Source: JBCCSZ01 sp039199225 (lineage in GTDB: Bacteria; Bacteroidota; Bacteroidia; Chitinophagales; Saprospiraceae). From it: DNA of 6,125 bases. The position numbers were made by a program, and so were the translations under genes. The notes under the pieces are model-generated. The model was given only the letters and a program-made list of their open reading frames with translations. It was not told the DNA's origin and did no database searches. The number at the start of each line of letters is the position of its first letter. The stretch's first letter is position 1. Location: assembly GCA_039199225.1 (NCBI GenBank), contig JBCCSZ010000381.1, positions 1 to 6,125 of the forward strand. Direction: 5' to 3'. Shown in pieces: positions 1 through 6,125 of the stretch.

Positions 1-3000
1 GAAGAAATCCGCTTTTTGATGCTGTATTTGCCTTTGACAATTTTTCTGAGGATGATTTTGCAGGCAGCACATGGAACGCCGAGTCTTACGACAGTGGACA
101 TCGAGTTGCCAAGTTTGATCTAAGCCTCTCTGCTTCCGAATCAGACAATGGGCTTTATGGCTGTTTTGAGTACTCGACGGCTTTGTTTCGCCGGGAGACC
201 ATCGAGCGTTTCATCGCTTACTTCAAAAATATACTGAACGCTATTTCTATCGATCCCGATGTTCAGCTTTCAGCTATTGATTTTCTTCCAGCAGCAGAGC
301 GAAAGACCTTACTGGATACATTCAACGATACAAAAAGAGATTATCCGGTCAGACAAACAGTTCTGGAATTGTTTGCCGCCCAAGTTGTAAAACACCCTAA
401 TCGCCCTGCAATTGTTTTTGGCGAACGACAACTGTCTTTCAAACAACTCGACGAGCTTTCCAACCGCTTGGCACATTACATCCGCGCACAACAAAAGATT
501 GAAGTAGAGAATGTGGTAGCCATTCAAATTGATCGCAGTGATTGGTACGTTGTGGCCATGTTGGCTGTGCTGAAAAATGGGGCTGCCTATGTTCCGATTG
601 ATCCAGCTTATCCAGCGTCGAGAAAGTCCTACATCCTGGCAGATAGTCAAGCCAAGCTGCTTGTTGATATGGACTTGATAGCAAAGTTTGAAAAAGAAAA
701 AGATAACTTTTCTTGCATCCAGCCGGAGTTGGCTATTCATCCGGACAACCTGGCCTACATCATCTACACCTCTGGTTCGACTGGACAACCGAAGGGCGTG
801 ATGATCGAACACCACAGCTTGGTCAACATCTGCTTTTGGTATCAGGAATACTATCAAGTGAGCCACGAAAGTCGGGCAACCCTTTTTGCGGGCGTTGGAT
901 TCGATGCTTCTGTCTGGGAGGTTTTTCCACATCTTACGGCAGGTGCTTGTCTGTATCCAATTGCCGATGGCGAACTTCGTTACGATACGCGTAAATTGAA
1001 AGACTTTTTGGCAGCACATGCTATTACTTGTAGTTTTTTACCCACACAAGTTTGTCAGAATTTTGCAGAGCAAAATTTCCAATTGCCAGGTTTGAAAATT
1101 CAGACTGGTGGAGATGCCTTGAAGTTGTCGAAAGACAATAACCTATACATCTACAACAATTACGGTCCGACAGAAAGTACAGTTGTTGCTACAATCTATA
1201 AGGTTGAGCCAGGCGAATACGGTTTGGTTTCGATCGGTAAACCTGGTGGTAATACAGTGATTTACATTCTTTCCAAAGAGGGAGCATTACAGCCCCTAGG
1301 GGTGGTGGGCGAATTGTGCATTGCTGGTGAAGGACTCGCTCGGGGATACATTAACCGGGAAGCAGCCAGCCGCGAAAAATTTGTTGACAACCCTTTTGTT
1401 CCTGGGACGCGGATGTATCGAACCGGCGACTTGGCGAGATGGCTGCCAGATGGAAACATCGAATTCTTGGGCCGCATGGATAAGCAAGTAAAAATTCGTG
1501 GTTTCCGAATTGAATTGGGAGAGATTGAAAATACTTTGCAAAACCACGACAGCATCGATGAGGTGGTCGTAGTGGCACTCGAAGAAGGAGGTGAAAAATT
1601 CTTGGCCTGTTACTATGTGGCGGATGCTGTATTGACAGTGTCGGTACTAAAAGAATACCTCTTGAGAACGCTTCCGGAATACATGATTCCGGCACACTAC
1701 ATCCAGTTGGAGCAAATACCACTGACAGCCAATGGCAAAGTAGACAGAAAATCTTTACCATATCCAAATCATACAGCGGTTGCCTATGAGGTCGTAGCGC
1801 CATCCAATGAGCTGGAATCAAGACTTCGCGATATTTGGTCGGACGTACTCAAAAAGGAGGTTGATCAAATAAGTGTTACTCAAAGCTTTTTTGATCTGGG
1901 AGGCCATTCCCTCAAAGCCACCGTGCTGATAAACAAGATGGCCAAAGAATTGGAAGTGGAAGTTCCACTGAAGGAAATATTTCGTACACCAGACATTCGC
2001 TCGCTGGCAGCCTACATCGAATCATCACAGAAAACAGTTTTTAATAAAATTACAAGGGCTGCAGCAGCGAATGCCTACCCACTGTCTTCTGCCCAAAGAC
2101 GGATGTACTTTTTGTACGAATTTGACAAAGAGTCGCTTGCTTACAACATGCCAGAAGTCAATTCACTGGATGGCTCGGTTGAAAAAGCGGACTTGGAGGT
2201 GGCCTTCCGCAAATTGATCGCACGACATGAGGCATTGCGAACTTCTTTCCACCAGGACAATGATCAATTGGTGCAGAAAATTGCTGAGGAGGTTTCCTTC
2301 GAAGTGGAATCGCTAAAGGTCGGCGCACAGCGTCTGGATCAACTGATTGATGCTTTCGTCCGTCCTTTTGATTTGAGTCAAGCACCTCTGATGCGGGTAG
2401 GCTTGGTAGCGGACGGCGCACAACAGTGGTTGTTGGTAGATATGCACCACATCATTTCGGATGGCGTATCGCGCAGTATTTTGATTCGCGACTTCCTTGC
2501 TTTATACGAAGGTCAGACATTGCCAAGCTTGAATTTGCAATACAAAGATTTTGCAGTCTGGCAACAGAGCGATCTACAACAATTGCAAAAGGAGAAGCAA
2601 AAAGCCTATTGGTTGGCGCAGTTTTCTGAGGAGGTTCCCATTTTGGAACTACCCACTGATTATCCTCGACCACTGGTCAATACTTTTGAAGGAGACGGAC
2701 TGGCTTTCCAATTGGATCGCTCCAAGACCGATGCCCTAATAACCATGGCACAAGCGGAAGGGGCGACGCTCTACATGATGTTGCTTTCTGCTTTTAATGT
2801 GCTGCTGACCAAGTTGAGTAACCAAGAAGACATCGTCATTGGAACACCTGTTTCGGGTCGACAGCATGCAGATGTCGAAGAGATGGTTGGAATGTTTGTC
2901 AATACCTTGCCATTGCGCAACCAAGCGAAGGGCTCGATGACTTTCCGCGATTTTCTTTCCAATGTAAAAGAAAATACATTGGCTGCGTTCGAACAGCAGT

Positions 3001-6000
3001 CCTTCCAGTATGAAACCTTGATAGATGCGCTCCAAATTGTACGAGACACCAGCCGAAATCCTCTGTTTGATGTCTTGTTCACCTTCCAAAATTTTGGAGA
3101 GCCAGCGACTGCGGGTAATACAGAAGATGCCACTGCAATGGAGCAAAACCACAAAGTGTCGAAATTCGATCTGACGCTTTCTGCTGTAGAAACGGCGACG
3201 GGCTTGGACCTATCTTTTGAGTATTCTACGGCCTTGTTCAAAAAGGAAACGATGACTCGTTTCATGGCATATTTTCACCGAATCATAGATGCCGTCATTG
3301 TAAATGCCGATGTGCGGATTACAGATATAGACATCTTGTCGGTTGCAGAAAAGCAGCAATTGTTAGAAGCTTTCCAAGGTAAACAGGTCGAGTATCCGGC
3401 ACACAATACCATCTTGGATTTCTTTGAAAAACAAGCGGCTGAAAGACCAGAACAAATTGCGCTCCGTTGGGATGGTGGCCAGATGAGCTACGATACCTTA
3501 AAGAAAAAATCAGATAAACTATCAGTGTACCTGAGGGAAGAAGCCGGTTTAAGCAGGGGCGACTTTGTAGGCGTCTTGCTGGATCGATCGGCTTCTCTTT
3601 TACCTTTGATTTATGGCATCCTCAAGGCCGGATGTGCTTACATTCCGATGGACCCTAAGTATCCGGTCGACCGAGTGAGGGCCATTGCCGAAGACTCTGG
3701 AATGAAATTGTTGGTCGGTCAAACAGATTGTCCGAAGCCACTTCAGATAAATGGTTTGCAATGGATGCAAATTCAAAACTTAGAAGAGATACTTGATACA
3801 TGTGCCGACAAATCCCTTGGCATCCATGCTGGGGCTGAAGATTTGGCTTACGTCATTTATACCTCCGGATCGACTGGCAAGCCAAAAGGAGTAATGATTG
3901 AGCACCGCTCTTTATCCAACTTGATTTTAAGCATGGATAGTGATTATCCCCTGGGTGCCTCCGATAATTTCTTGCTGAAAACGACCTACACCTTTGATGT
4001 ATCCGTAGCAGAAATTTTTGGCTGGTTCCTAAATGGCGGCTCTCTCACGATCCTGCCAGCCGGAGCGGAGGGCGATCCTTCTGTGATCCTGCAAACGATT
4101 GAAAAACACGCTGTAACACACATTAATTTTGTGCCGTCCATGTTTGCGGTTTTCTTGGAAGACCTAAATCATTCGAACACAAATATGCTGAAGTGTTTGT
4201 CGTATATCTTTTTGGCAGGAGAGGCTCTACCGATGGAATTGGTCCATCAGTTCAATCGATTGAAAACCAACATTCGTTTGGAAAATATCTATGGTCCGAC
4301 GGAGGCTACGATTTACAGTTGTGGCTATTCTACGGCCAACCTAAAAGGCGAAAGCCGGGTGCCGATTGGTCGGCCATTGAACAATCTGTCGATGTACATC
4401 CTCGATCGCTATGGCTCTCTACAAGTGCCAGGGGTGCCGGGCGAATTGTGTATTGGCGGTGCGGCTTTAGCCAGAGGTTATCTGAACAATGAAGCATTGA
4501 CCAAGGAAAAGTTTGTCGACCATCCTTTTGCATCTGGAGAGCGCTTGTATCGCACGGGCGACCTGGCACGCTGGCTGCCCGATGGTTCGGTCGATTACTT
4601 GGGCCGCATAGATAAGCAAGTCAAAATACGTGGTTATCGAATTGAATTGGGAGAGATAGAAAAGCAACTGATGCAACACCAAGCCATCAAGGAAAGCGCG
4701 GTAATTGTCCTGACCCACGAAGGGGATAAATACTTGCTTGGTTACTATGTATCAGATGTCGCATTGACAGTCGACGAATTGATGGCCCATCTATCGCAGA
4801 GTCTTCCAGACTACATGCTGCCAACGCAATACATGCGCTTGGATCAAATGCCTTTGACATCGAGCGGTAAGTTGAACCGTCGCGCCCTACCTAGGCCGCG
4901 CATCGAGATCGGGAACGATTTCGTGGTAGCCCAAAACGATACGGAAAGGCAGTTGGTGGCCATCTGGTCTGAGGTGTTGAAGTTGGATGCGGCACTCATC
5001 AGTACGACGAGAAGCTTCTTCGAGTTGGGAGGGCATTCACTCAAAGCCATCCAATTGGCATCGCTGGTTCGAAAGCGTTTGCATGCTGAAATTTCTCTGG
5101 TCGATATTTTCAAATCACCAAGTATCCGGGCAATGGCAGCACTGCTAAAAGTAGCAAATTTGGAGGACCCATCCAGTGGAGAAATATTGACGCTGCTCCA
5201 TCAGCCGGAAGGTGCTACGGAGTATCTGTTTTTGGTACACGATGGCAGTGGAGATGTTCAAGCCTATGTAGAACTGGCTGGCCTGTGGCAAAGCCACATA
5301 TGTTGGGGCTTGCGCAGTGATTTGCTCGGGCAATTGGCTCCCAAGAATGTAGACCTGAAGCAGTTGGCAACGCAGTACATCGAACAGATGAAAAAAGTCC
5401 AAGCAGATGGTCCTTACCAATTGTTGGGATGGAGTTTGGGCGGCTTGATTGCCTTTGAAATGACCCGGCAGTTGGAAGCAGCCGGGGAGAAGGTCGACCA
5501 GCTGATTATGTTGGATACAGAGTTTCCATCTGTTTATCCCTACTTGCAAAATGAAGATTTTAGTTTGGCAAATGAAAAGGCGTTGGTGGTAGAGCTTTTT
5601 GAAAGCGAAGCCTCCACCTTTGATCAGGTGCAAAACATCGAAGAACTTTGGAAAGCTGTCATCGATGAATGTACGGATGCGACGGTTTGCATCGAAAGAA
5701 TCCGCCAGCGAGTACCAAACGAAGTCCGAGCTTTGATTCCACAGTTTAGCGACCTGCCGCTAGTGGAGTTGGTGACGGCGGTCAATGCCATTCGTTCCTT
5801 AGAAAGAGCAGCAGTGAATCATGTAGTCAGCGAGCCATTGAATGCTCCATTGATCTACATCAGTGCCAGTGAATCTAAGTTGAATCTGGATTTATTGCCG
5901 GCATATTTCCACCGTGAAGTCGTGATTCGTGAGATCGAAGGAGATCACTTCAATATTCTCCGATCGCAGCGTGTGGCGCAGTTGGTCGAGACGATCGTTG

Positions 6001-6041
6001 CAGCCCTAGACGAACAGCATAAGGTATTCCTTTCAAGATAA
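1..6041 (+). CDS. Non-ribosomal peptide synthetase, 3' part: (C)-A-PCP-C-A-PCP-TE, terminal synthetase with release domain
   Basis: A cytoplasmic multimodular NRPS that activates, tethers and condenses two amino acids and then releases the peptide. The frame is open from base 3 (RNPLFDAVF, condensation motif C7) to TAA at 6039-6041, giving 2012 visible residues, so the gene is 5'-truncated by the window. The TTG at 183 and nearby ATGs lie inside a condensation domain and are not starts. Domain order by residue: C-terminal part of C about 1-82, A1 about 119-586, PCP1 about 599-675, C2 about 691-1100, A2 about 1136-1630, PCP2 about 1641-1718, TE about 1726-2012. Catalytic motifs are intact in every complete domain. 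No frameshift, internal stop or inserted tailoring domain is seen. The upstream C domain implies at least one earlier unit, an aminoacyl or acyl group, supplied by this protein or a partner. The product is unknown. The NRPS call is essentially certain; the specific pathway cannot be assigned. Confidence 0.98.
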   Translation, partial: RNPLFDAVFAFDNFSEDDFAGSTWNAESYDSGHRVAKFDLSLSASESDNGLYGCFEYSTALFRRETIERFIAYFKNILNAISIDPDVQLSAIDFLPAAERKTLLDTFNDTKRDYPVRQTVLELFAAQVVKHPNRPAIVFGERQLSFKQLDELSNRLAHYIRAQQKIEVENVVAIQIDRSDWYVVAMLAVLKNGAAYVPIDPAYPASRKSYILADSQAKLLVDMDLIAKFEKEKDNFSCIQPELAIHPDNLAYIIYTSGSTGQPKGVMIEHHSLVNICFWYQEYYQVSHESRATLFAGVGFDASVWEVFPHLTAGACLYPIADGELRYDTRKLKDFLAAHAITCSFLPTQVCQNFAEQNFQLPGLKIQTGGDALKLSKDNNLYIYNNYGPTESTVVATIYKVEPGEYGLVSIGKPGGNTVIYILSKEGALQPLGVVGELCIAGEGLARGYINREAASREKFVDNPFVPGTRMYRTGDLARWLPDGNIEFLGRMDKQVKIRGFRIELGEIENTLQNHDSIDEVVVVALEEGGEKFLACYYVADAVLTVSVLKEYLLRTLPEYMIPAHYIQLEQIPLTANGKVDRKSLPYPNHTAVAYEVVAPSNELESRLRDIWSDVLKKEVDQISVTQSFFDLGGHSLKATVLINKMAKELEVEVPLKEIFRTPDIRSLAAYIESSQKTVFNKITRAAAANAYPLSSAQRRMYFLYEFDKESLAYNMPEVNSLDGSVEKADLEVAFRKLIARHEALRTSFHQDNDQLVQKIAEEVSFEVESLKVGAQRLDQLIDAFVRPFDLSQAPLMRVGLVADGAQQWLLVDMHHIISDGVSRSILIRDFLALYEGQTLPSLNLQYKDFAVWQQSDLQQLQKEKQKAYWLAQFSEEVPILELPTDYPRPLVNTFEGDGLAFQLDRSKTDALITMAQAEGATLYMMLLSAFNVLLTKLSNQEDIVIGTPVSGRQHADVEEMVGMFVNTLPLRNQAKGSMTFRDFLSNVKENTLAAFEQQSFQYETLIDALQIVRDTSRNPLFDVLFTFQNFGEPATAGNTEDATAMEQNHKVSKFDLTLSAVETATGLDLSFEYSTALFKKETMTRFMAYFHRIIDAVIVNADVRITDIDILSVAEKQQLLEAFQGKQVEYPAHNTILDFFEKQAAERPEQIALRWDGGQMSYDTLKKKSDKLSVYLREEAGLSRGDFVGVLLDRSASLLPLIYGILKAGCAYIPMDPKYPVDRVRAIAEDSGMKLLVGQTDCPKPLQINGLQWMQIQNLEEILDTCADKSLGIHAGAEDLAYVIYTSGSTGKPKGVMIEHRSLSNLILSMDSDYPLGASDNFLLKTTYTFDVSVAEIFGWFLNGGSLTILPAGAEGDPSVILQTIEKHAVTHINFVPSMFAVFLEDLNHSNTNMLKCLSYIFLAGEALPMELVHQFNRLKTNIRLENIYGPTEATIYSCGYSTANLKGESRVPIGRPLNNLSMYILDRYGSLQVPGVPGELCIGGAALARGYLNNEALTKEKFVDHPFASGERLYRTGDLARWLPDGSVDYLGRIDKQVKIRGYRIELGEIEKQLMQHQAIKESAVIVLTHEGDKYLLGYYVSDVALTVDELMAHLSQSLPDYMLPTQYMRLDQMPLTSSGKLNRRALPRPRIEIGNDFVVAQNDTERQLVAIWSEVLKLDAALISTTRSFFELGGHSLKAIQLASLVRKRLHAEISLVDIFKSPSIRAMAALLKVANLEDPSSGEILTLLHQPEGATEYLFLVHDGSGDVQAYVELAGLWQSHICWGLRSDLLGQLAPKNVDLKQLATQYIEQMKKVQADGPYQLLGWSLGGLIAFEMTRQLEAAGEKVDQLIMLDTEFPSVYPYLQNEDFSLANEKALVVELFESEASTFDQVQNIEELWKAVIDECTDATVCIERIRQRVPNEVRALIPQFSDLPLVELVTAVNAIRSLERAAVNHVVSEPLNAPLIYISASESKLNLDLLPAYFHREVVIREIEGDHFNILRSQRVAQLVETIVAALDEQHKVFLSR
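3..248 (+). other. Condensation domain, C-terminal fragment (first visible module)
   Basis: The translated prefix begins RNPLFDAVFAFDNF, the C7 motif region (RDxSRNPLFD) that lies near the end of NRPS condensation domains. It continues through KFDLSLSASE and EYSTALFRRETIERF, which matches the same region of the second condensation domain at about 3054-3302 (RNPLFDVLFTFQNF, KFDLTLSAVE, EYSTALFKKETMTRF). The catalytic HHxxxDG motif would lie several hundred bases left of the window, so the subtype (LCL, DCL, dual or starter) cannot be judged. The fragment proves that the gene continues upstream. Confidence 0.95.
357..1760 (+). other. Adenylation domain A1, leucine-like specificity code
   Basis: This domain activates an amino acid as its aminoacyl-AMP and loads it on the adjacent carrier. 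Core motifs in order: A1 LSFKQLDELSNRL, A2 LKNGAAYVPIDPAYP, A3 YTSGSTGQPKG (residues 255-265), A4 GFDASVWEVF, A5 NNYGPTE, A6 GELCIAGEGLARGYI, A7 YRTGDL (472-477), A8 GRMDKQVKIRGFRIELGEIE, A9 LPEYMIP, A10 NGKVDR with the catalytic Lys579. Hand alignment to GrsA gives the ten-residue code D301, A302, W305, F345, Q367, G369, N386, V394, V395, K579, that is DAWFQGNVVK. From memory this differs from the established leucine code DAWFLGNVVK only at the fifth position. Leucine or a related aliphatic residue is the best inference, with the polar Gln a caution. Domain identity is certain; substrate confidence is about 0.6. Confidence 0.95.
1416..1530 (+). repeat. Intragenic repeat copy 1 (A7-A8 region of A1)
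   Basis: This 115-base segment aligns without gaps to 4548-4662 in the second adenylation domain. I count 95 identical bases by hand, about 83 percent. Most differences are silent third-position changes, apart from a divergent patch around codons GNIEF versus GSVDY. It codes for the conserved hinge and A8 loop, so part of the similarity is functional constraint. Confidence 0.7.
1797..2025 (+). other. Peptidyl carrier protein PCP1 (thiolation domain)
   Basis: The carrier holds the A1 substrate as a thioester on a 4'-phosphopantetheine arm. The motif FFDLGGHSLKAT gives the attachment serine at residue 636 (codon 1908-1910). The preceding segment NELESRLRDIWSDVL and the following helix with EVPLKEIFRTPDI are typical of PCP domains. 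It links directly to the second condensation domain with no epimerisation domain between them, so the residue is expected to stay in the L form unless a separate enzyme acts. A phosphopantetheinyl transferase must be encoded elsewhere. Confidence 0.96.
2073..3302 (+). other. Condensation domain C2, LCL-like
   Basis: This domain forms the peptide bond between the chain on PCP1 and the aminoacyl group on PCP2. Motifs in order: C1 LSSAQRRMYFL, C2 RHEALRTSF, C3 MHHIISDGVS with the catalytic second His at residue 816 (codon 2448-2450) and Asp820, C4 YKDFAVWQQ, C5 VGMFVNTLPLR, C6-like EQQSFQYETL, C7 RDTSRNPLFD. There is no extra N-terminal HHxxxxGD motif, which argues against a dual condensation/epimerisation domain, and no Cys replaces the first His, which argues against a heterocyclisation domain. 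Together with the absence of an E domain before it, this fits an LCL domain. Subtype assignment is by motif inspection only. Confidence 0.95.
3408..4892 (+). other. Adenylation domain A2, specificity not assigned
   Basis: This domain selects and activates the last amino acid of the product. Motifs: A1 MSYDTLKKKSDKL, A2 LKAGCAYIPMDPKYP, A3 YTSGSTGKPKG, A4 FDVSVAEIF, A5 NIYGPTE, A6 GELCIGGAALARGYL, A7 YRTGDL, A8 GRIDKQVKIRGYRIELGEIE, A9 LPDYMLP, A10 SGKLNRR with the catalytic Lys1623. Hand alignment to GrsA gives D1332, V1333, A1336, N1375, F1403, A1405, I1429, I1437, Y1438, K1623, that is DVANFAIIYK. I do not recall a characterised code that matches well. Asp at the first position indicates an ordinary alpha-amino acid with a free amino group. 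The three-residue core A1-A8 architecture and length are normal, so the domain should be active. Confidence 0.95.
4548..4662 (+). repeat. Intragenic repeat copy 2 (A7-A8 region of A2)
   Basis: The partner of 1416-1530. The longest exact match is 18 bases in the stretch encoding RIELGE, where both copies use the same codons for Ile, Glu, Leu, Gly and Glu. It reflects module duplication within NRPS genes, possibly with later gene conversion. Confidence 0.7.
4923..5156 (+). other. Peptidyl carrier protein PCP2 (terminal thiolation domain)
   Basis: The final carrier, which presents the finished peptide to the thioesterase. The motif FFELGGHSLKAI gives the phosphopantetheine serine at residue 1679 (codon 5037-5039). 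The flanks TERQLVAIWSEVLK and LVDIFKSPSIRAMAALL are typical and closely parallel PCP1. A short linker of about ten residues, LEDPSSG, joins it to the thioesterase. No epimerisation domain lies between carrier and thioesterase. Confidence 0.96.
5178..6038 (+). other. Type I thioesterase domain (chain release or macrocyclisation)
   Basis: An alpha/beta-hydrolase thioesterase fused to the C-terminus. It takes the peptide from PCP2 onto its serine and releases it by hydrolysis or cyclisation. The nucleophile elbow GWSLGG places Ser1811 at codon 5433-5435. Asp1838 in LIMLDTEFP lies 27 residues later, the same spacing as Ser80-Asp107 recalled for the surfactin thioesterase. His1982 in EGDHFNIL (codon 5946-5948) completes the triad. 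The N-terminal strand and oxyanion-hole region is FLVHDGSGD. The Asp-to-His interval is 144 residues against about 100 in surfactin TE, so the lid region appears enlarged. The sequence does not reveal whether release is linear or cyclic. Confidence 0.95.
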
Positions 6042-6110
6042 CCGGGTGAGTGTGGGTTGCCCTTTTCTCTCCGTAGATGGGCAGCCCACTCATACCGGAC
6101 AATGATTTTT
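6042..6110 (+). terminator. Probable intrinsic terminator directly after the NRPS stop codon
   Basis: An imperfect inverted repeat starts at the first base after TAA. The left arm is 6042-6062 and the right arm 6079-6098, with a 16-base loop at 6063-6078. Hand pairing gives about 19 pairs: an inner GC-rich stem of 8 (one G-T wobble), a two-base bulge, 6 further pairs, a wobble with a one-base bulge, and an outer CCGG/CCGG clamp. A run of five T follows at 6106-6110. The T run begins seven bases beyond the stem rather than directly at it, so this is not a textbook terminator. An mRNA 3'-end stabilising hairpin is the alternative. It suggests that the NRPS gene ends its transcription unit. Confidence 0.6.
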
Positions 6111-6125
6111 CCAACTTGTTTTAAA

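Noticed and set aside
183..185. TTG as the start codon of a shorter NRPS protein
   Set aside because: The same frame is open back to base 3 and encodes recognisable condensation-domain sequence (RNPLFDAVF and onward), so the gene continues left of the window.
309..1019. Minus-strand open frame of 236 codons
   Set aside because: It lies wholly antisense to adenylation domain A1, and its translation shows no recognisable domain; it is a by-product of the coding strand's composition.
1797..2100. An epimerisation domain between PCP1 and C2
   Set aside because: Only about 16 residues separate the carrier end from the C1 motif LSSAQRR, and no second HHxxxDG motif occurs before it.
2771..3265. Minus-strand open frame of 164 codons
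   Set aside because: It is antisense to the C2 condensation motifs C5-C7 and has no family resemblance.
2073..3302. C2 as a heterocyclisation or dual condensation/epimerisation domain
   Set aside because: The active site is MHHIISDG rather than DxxxxDxxS, and the extra N-terminal HHxxxxGD motif of dual domains is absent.
5145..5633. Minus-strand open frame of 162 codons
   Set aside because: It is antisense to the end of PCP2 and the thioesterase nucleophile region, whose plus-strand motifs are clearly under selection.
6042..6098. Hairpin as a bidirectional terminator
   Set aside because: A T run follows the stem only on the plus strand; the sequence beyond the left arm has no matching A run that would serve the minus strand.
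6042..6125. A second small gene or a convergent gene end after the stop codon
   Set aside because: The 84 bases contain only the hairpin and an AT-rich tail; no reading frame with a start and recognisable content fits.

Overview
The window is almost entirely one plus-strand reading frame. It is the 3' part of a non-ribosomal peptide synthetase (NRPS) gene, open from the first bases to a TAA at 6039-6041, followed by an 84-base tail with a large hairpin. The frame encodes 2012 visible residues; in the residue numbers used here, codon n begins at base 3n. The gene's true start, promoter and ribosome binding site lie to the left of the window.

Layout: the C-terminal end of a condensation domain (about 3-248); then a leucine-like adenylation domain (about 357-1760) with its carrier protein (about 1797-2025). 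Next comes a complete condensation domain of LCL appearance (about 2073-3302), a second adenylation domain of unassigned specificity (about 3408-4892) and its carrier protein (about 4923-5156). A type I thioesterase closes the protein (about 5178-6038). The order is therefore (C)-A-PCP-C-A-PCP-TE, the last two elongation modules plus release. No epimerisation, methylation, ketoreductase, oxidase or cyclisation domain is inserted.

How it works, from family knowledge: the partial C domain joins an upstream acyl or peptidyl chain to the first residue, the second C domain adds the final residue, and the thioesterase hydrolyses or macrocyclises the chain. All core catalytic residues that can be checked by eye are present, so the assembly line looks functional. 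The product cannot be named. The penultimate residue is most likely leucine or a related side chain; the last residue is open.

The organism is probably a member of the Bacteroidota. This is inferred from the overall style of the NRPS protein sequence (for example the carrier stretches around 1890-1960 and 5010-5060, and the LPxYM-to-NGK segments), but Firmicutes such as Paenibacillus use similar motifs, so confidence is moderate.

The window shows no mobile element, RNA gene or CRISPR array, and I see no evidence for a wholly new type of system. The points worth a second look are an altered leucine-type code, an unassigned code in the last module, an unusually long thioesterase lid region, and a hairpin directly abutting the stop codon.
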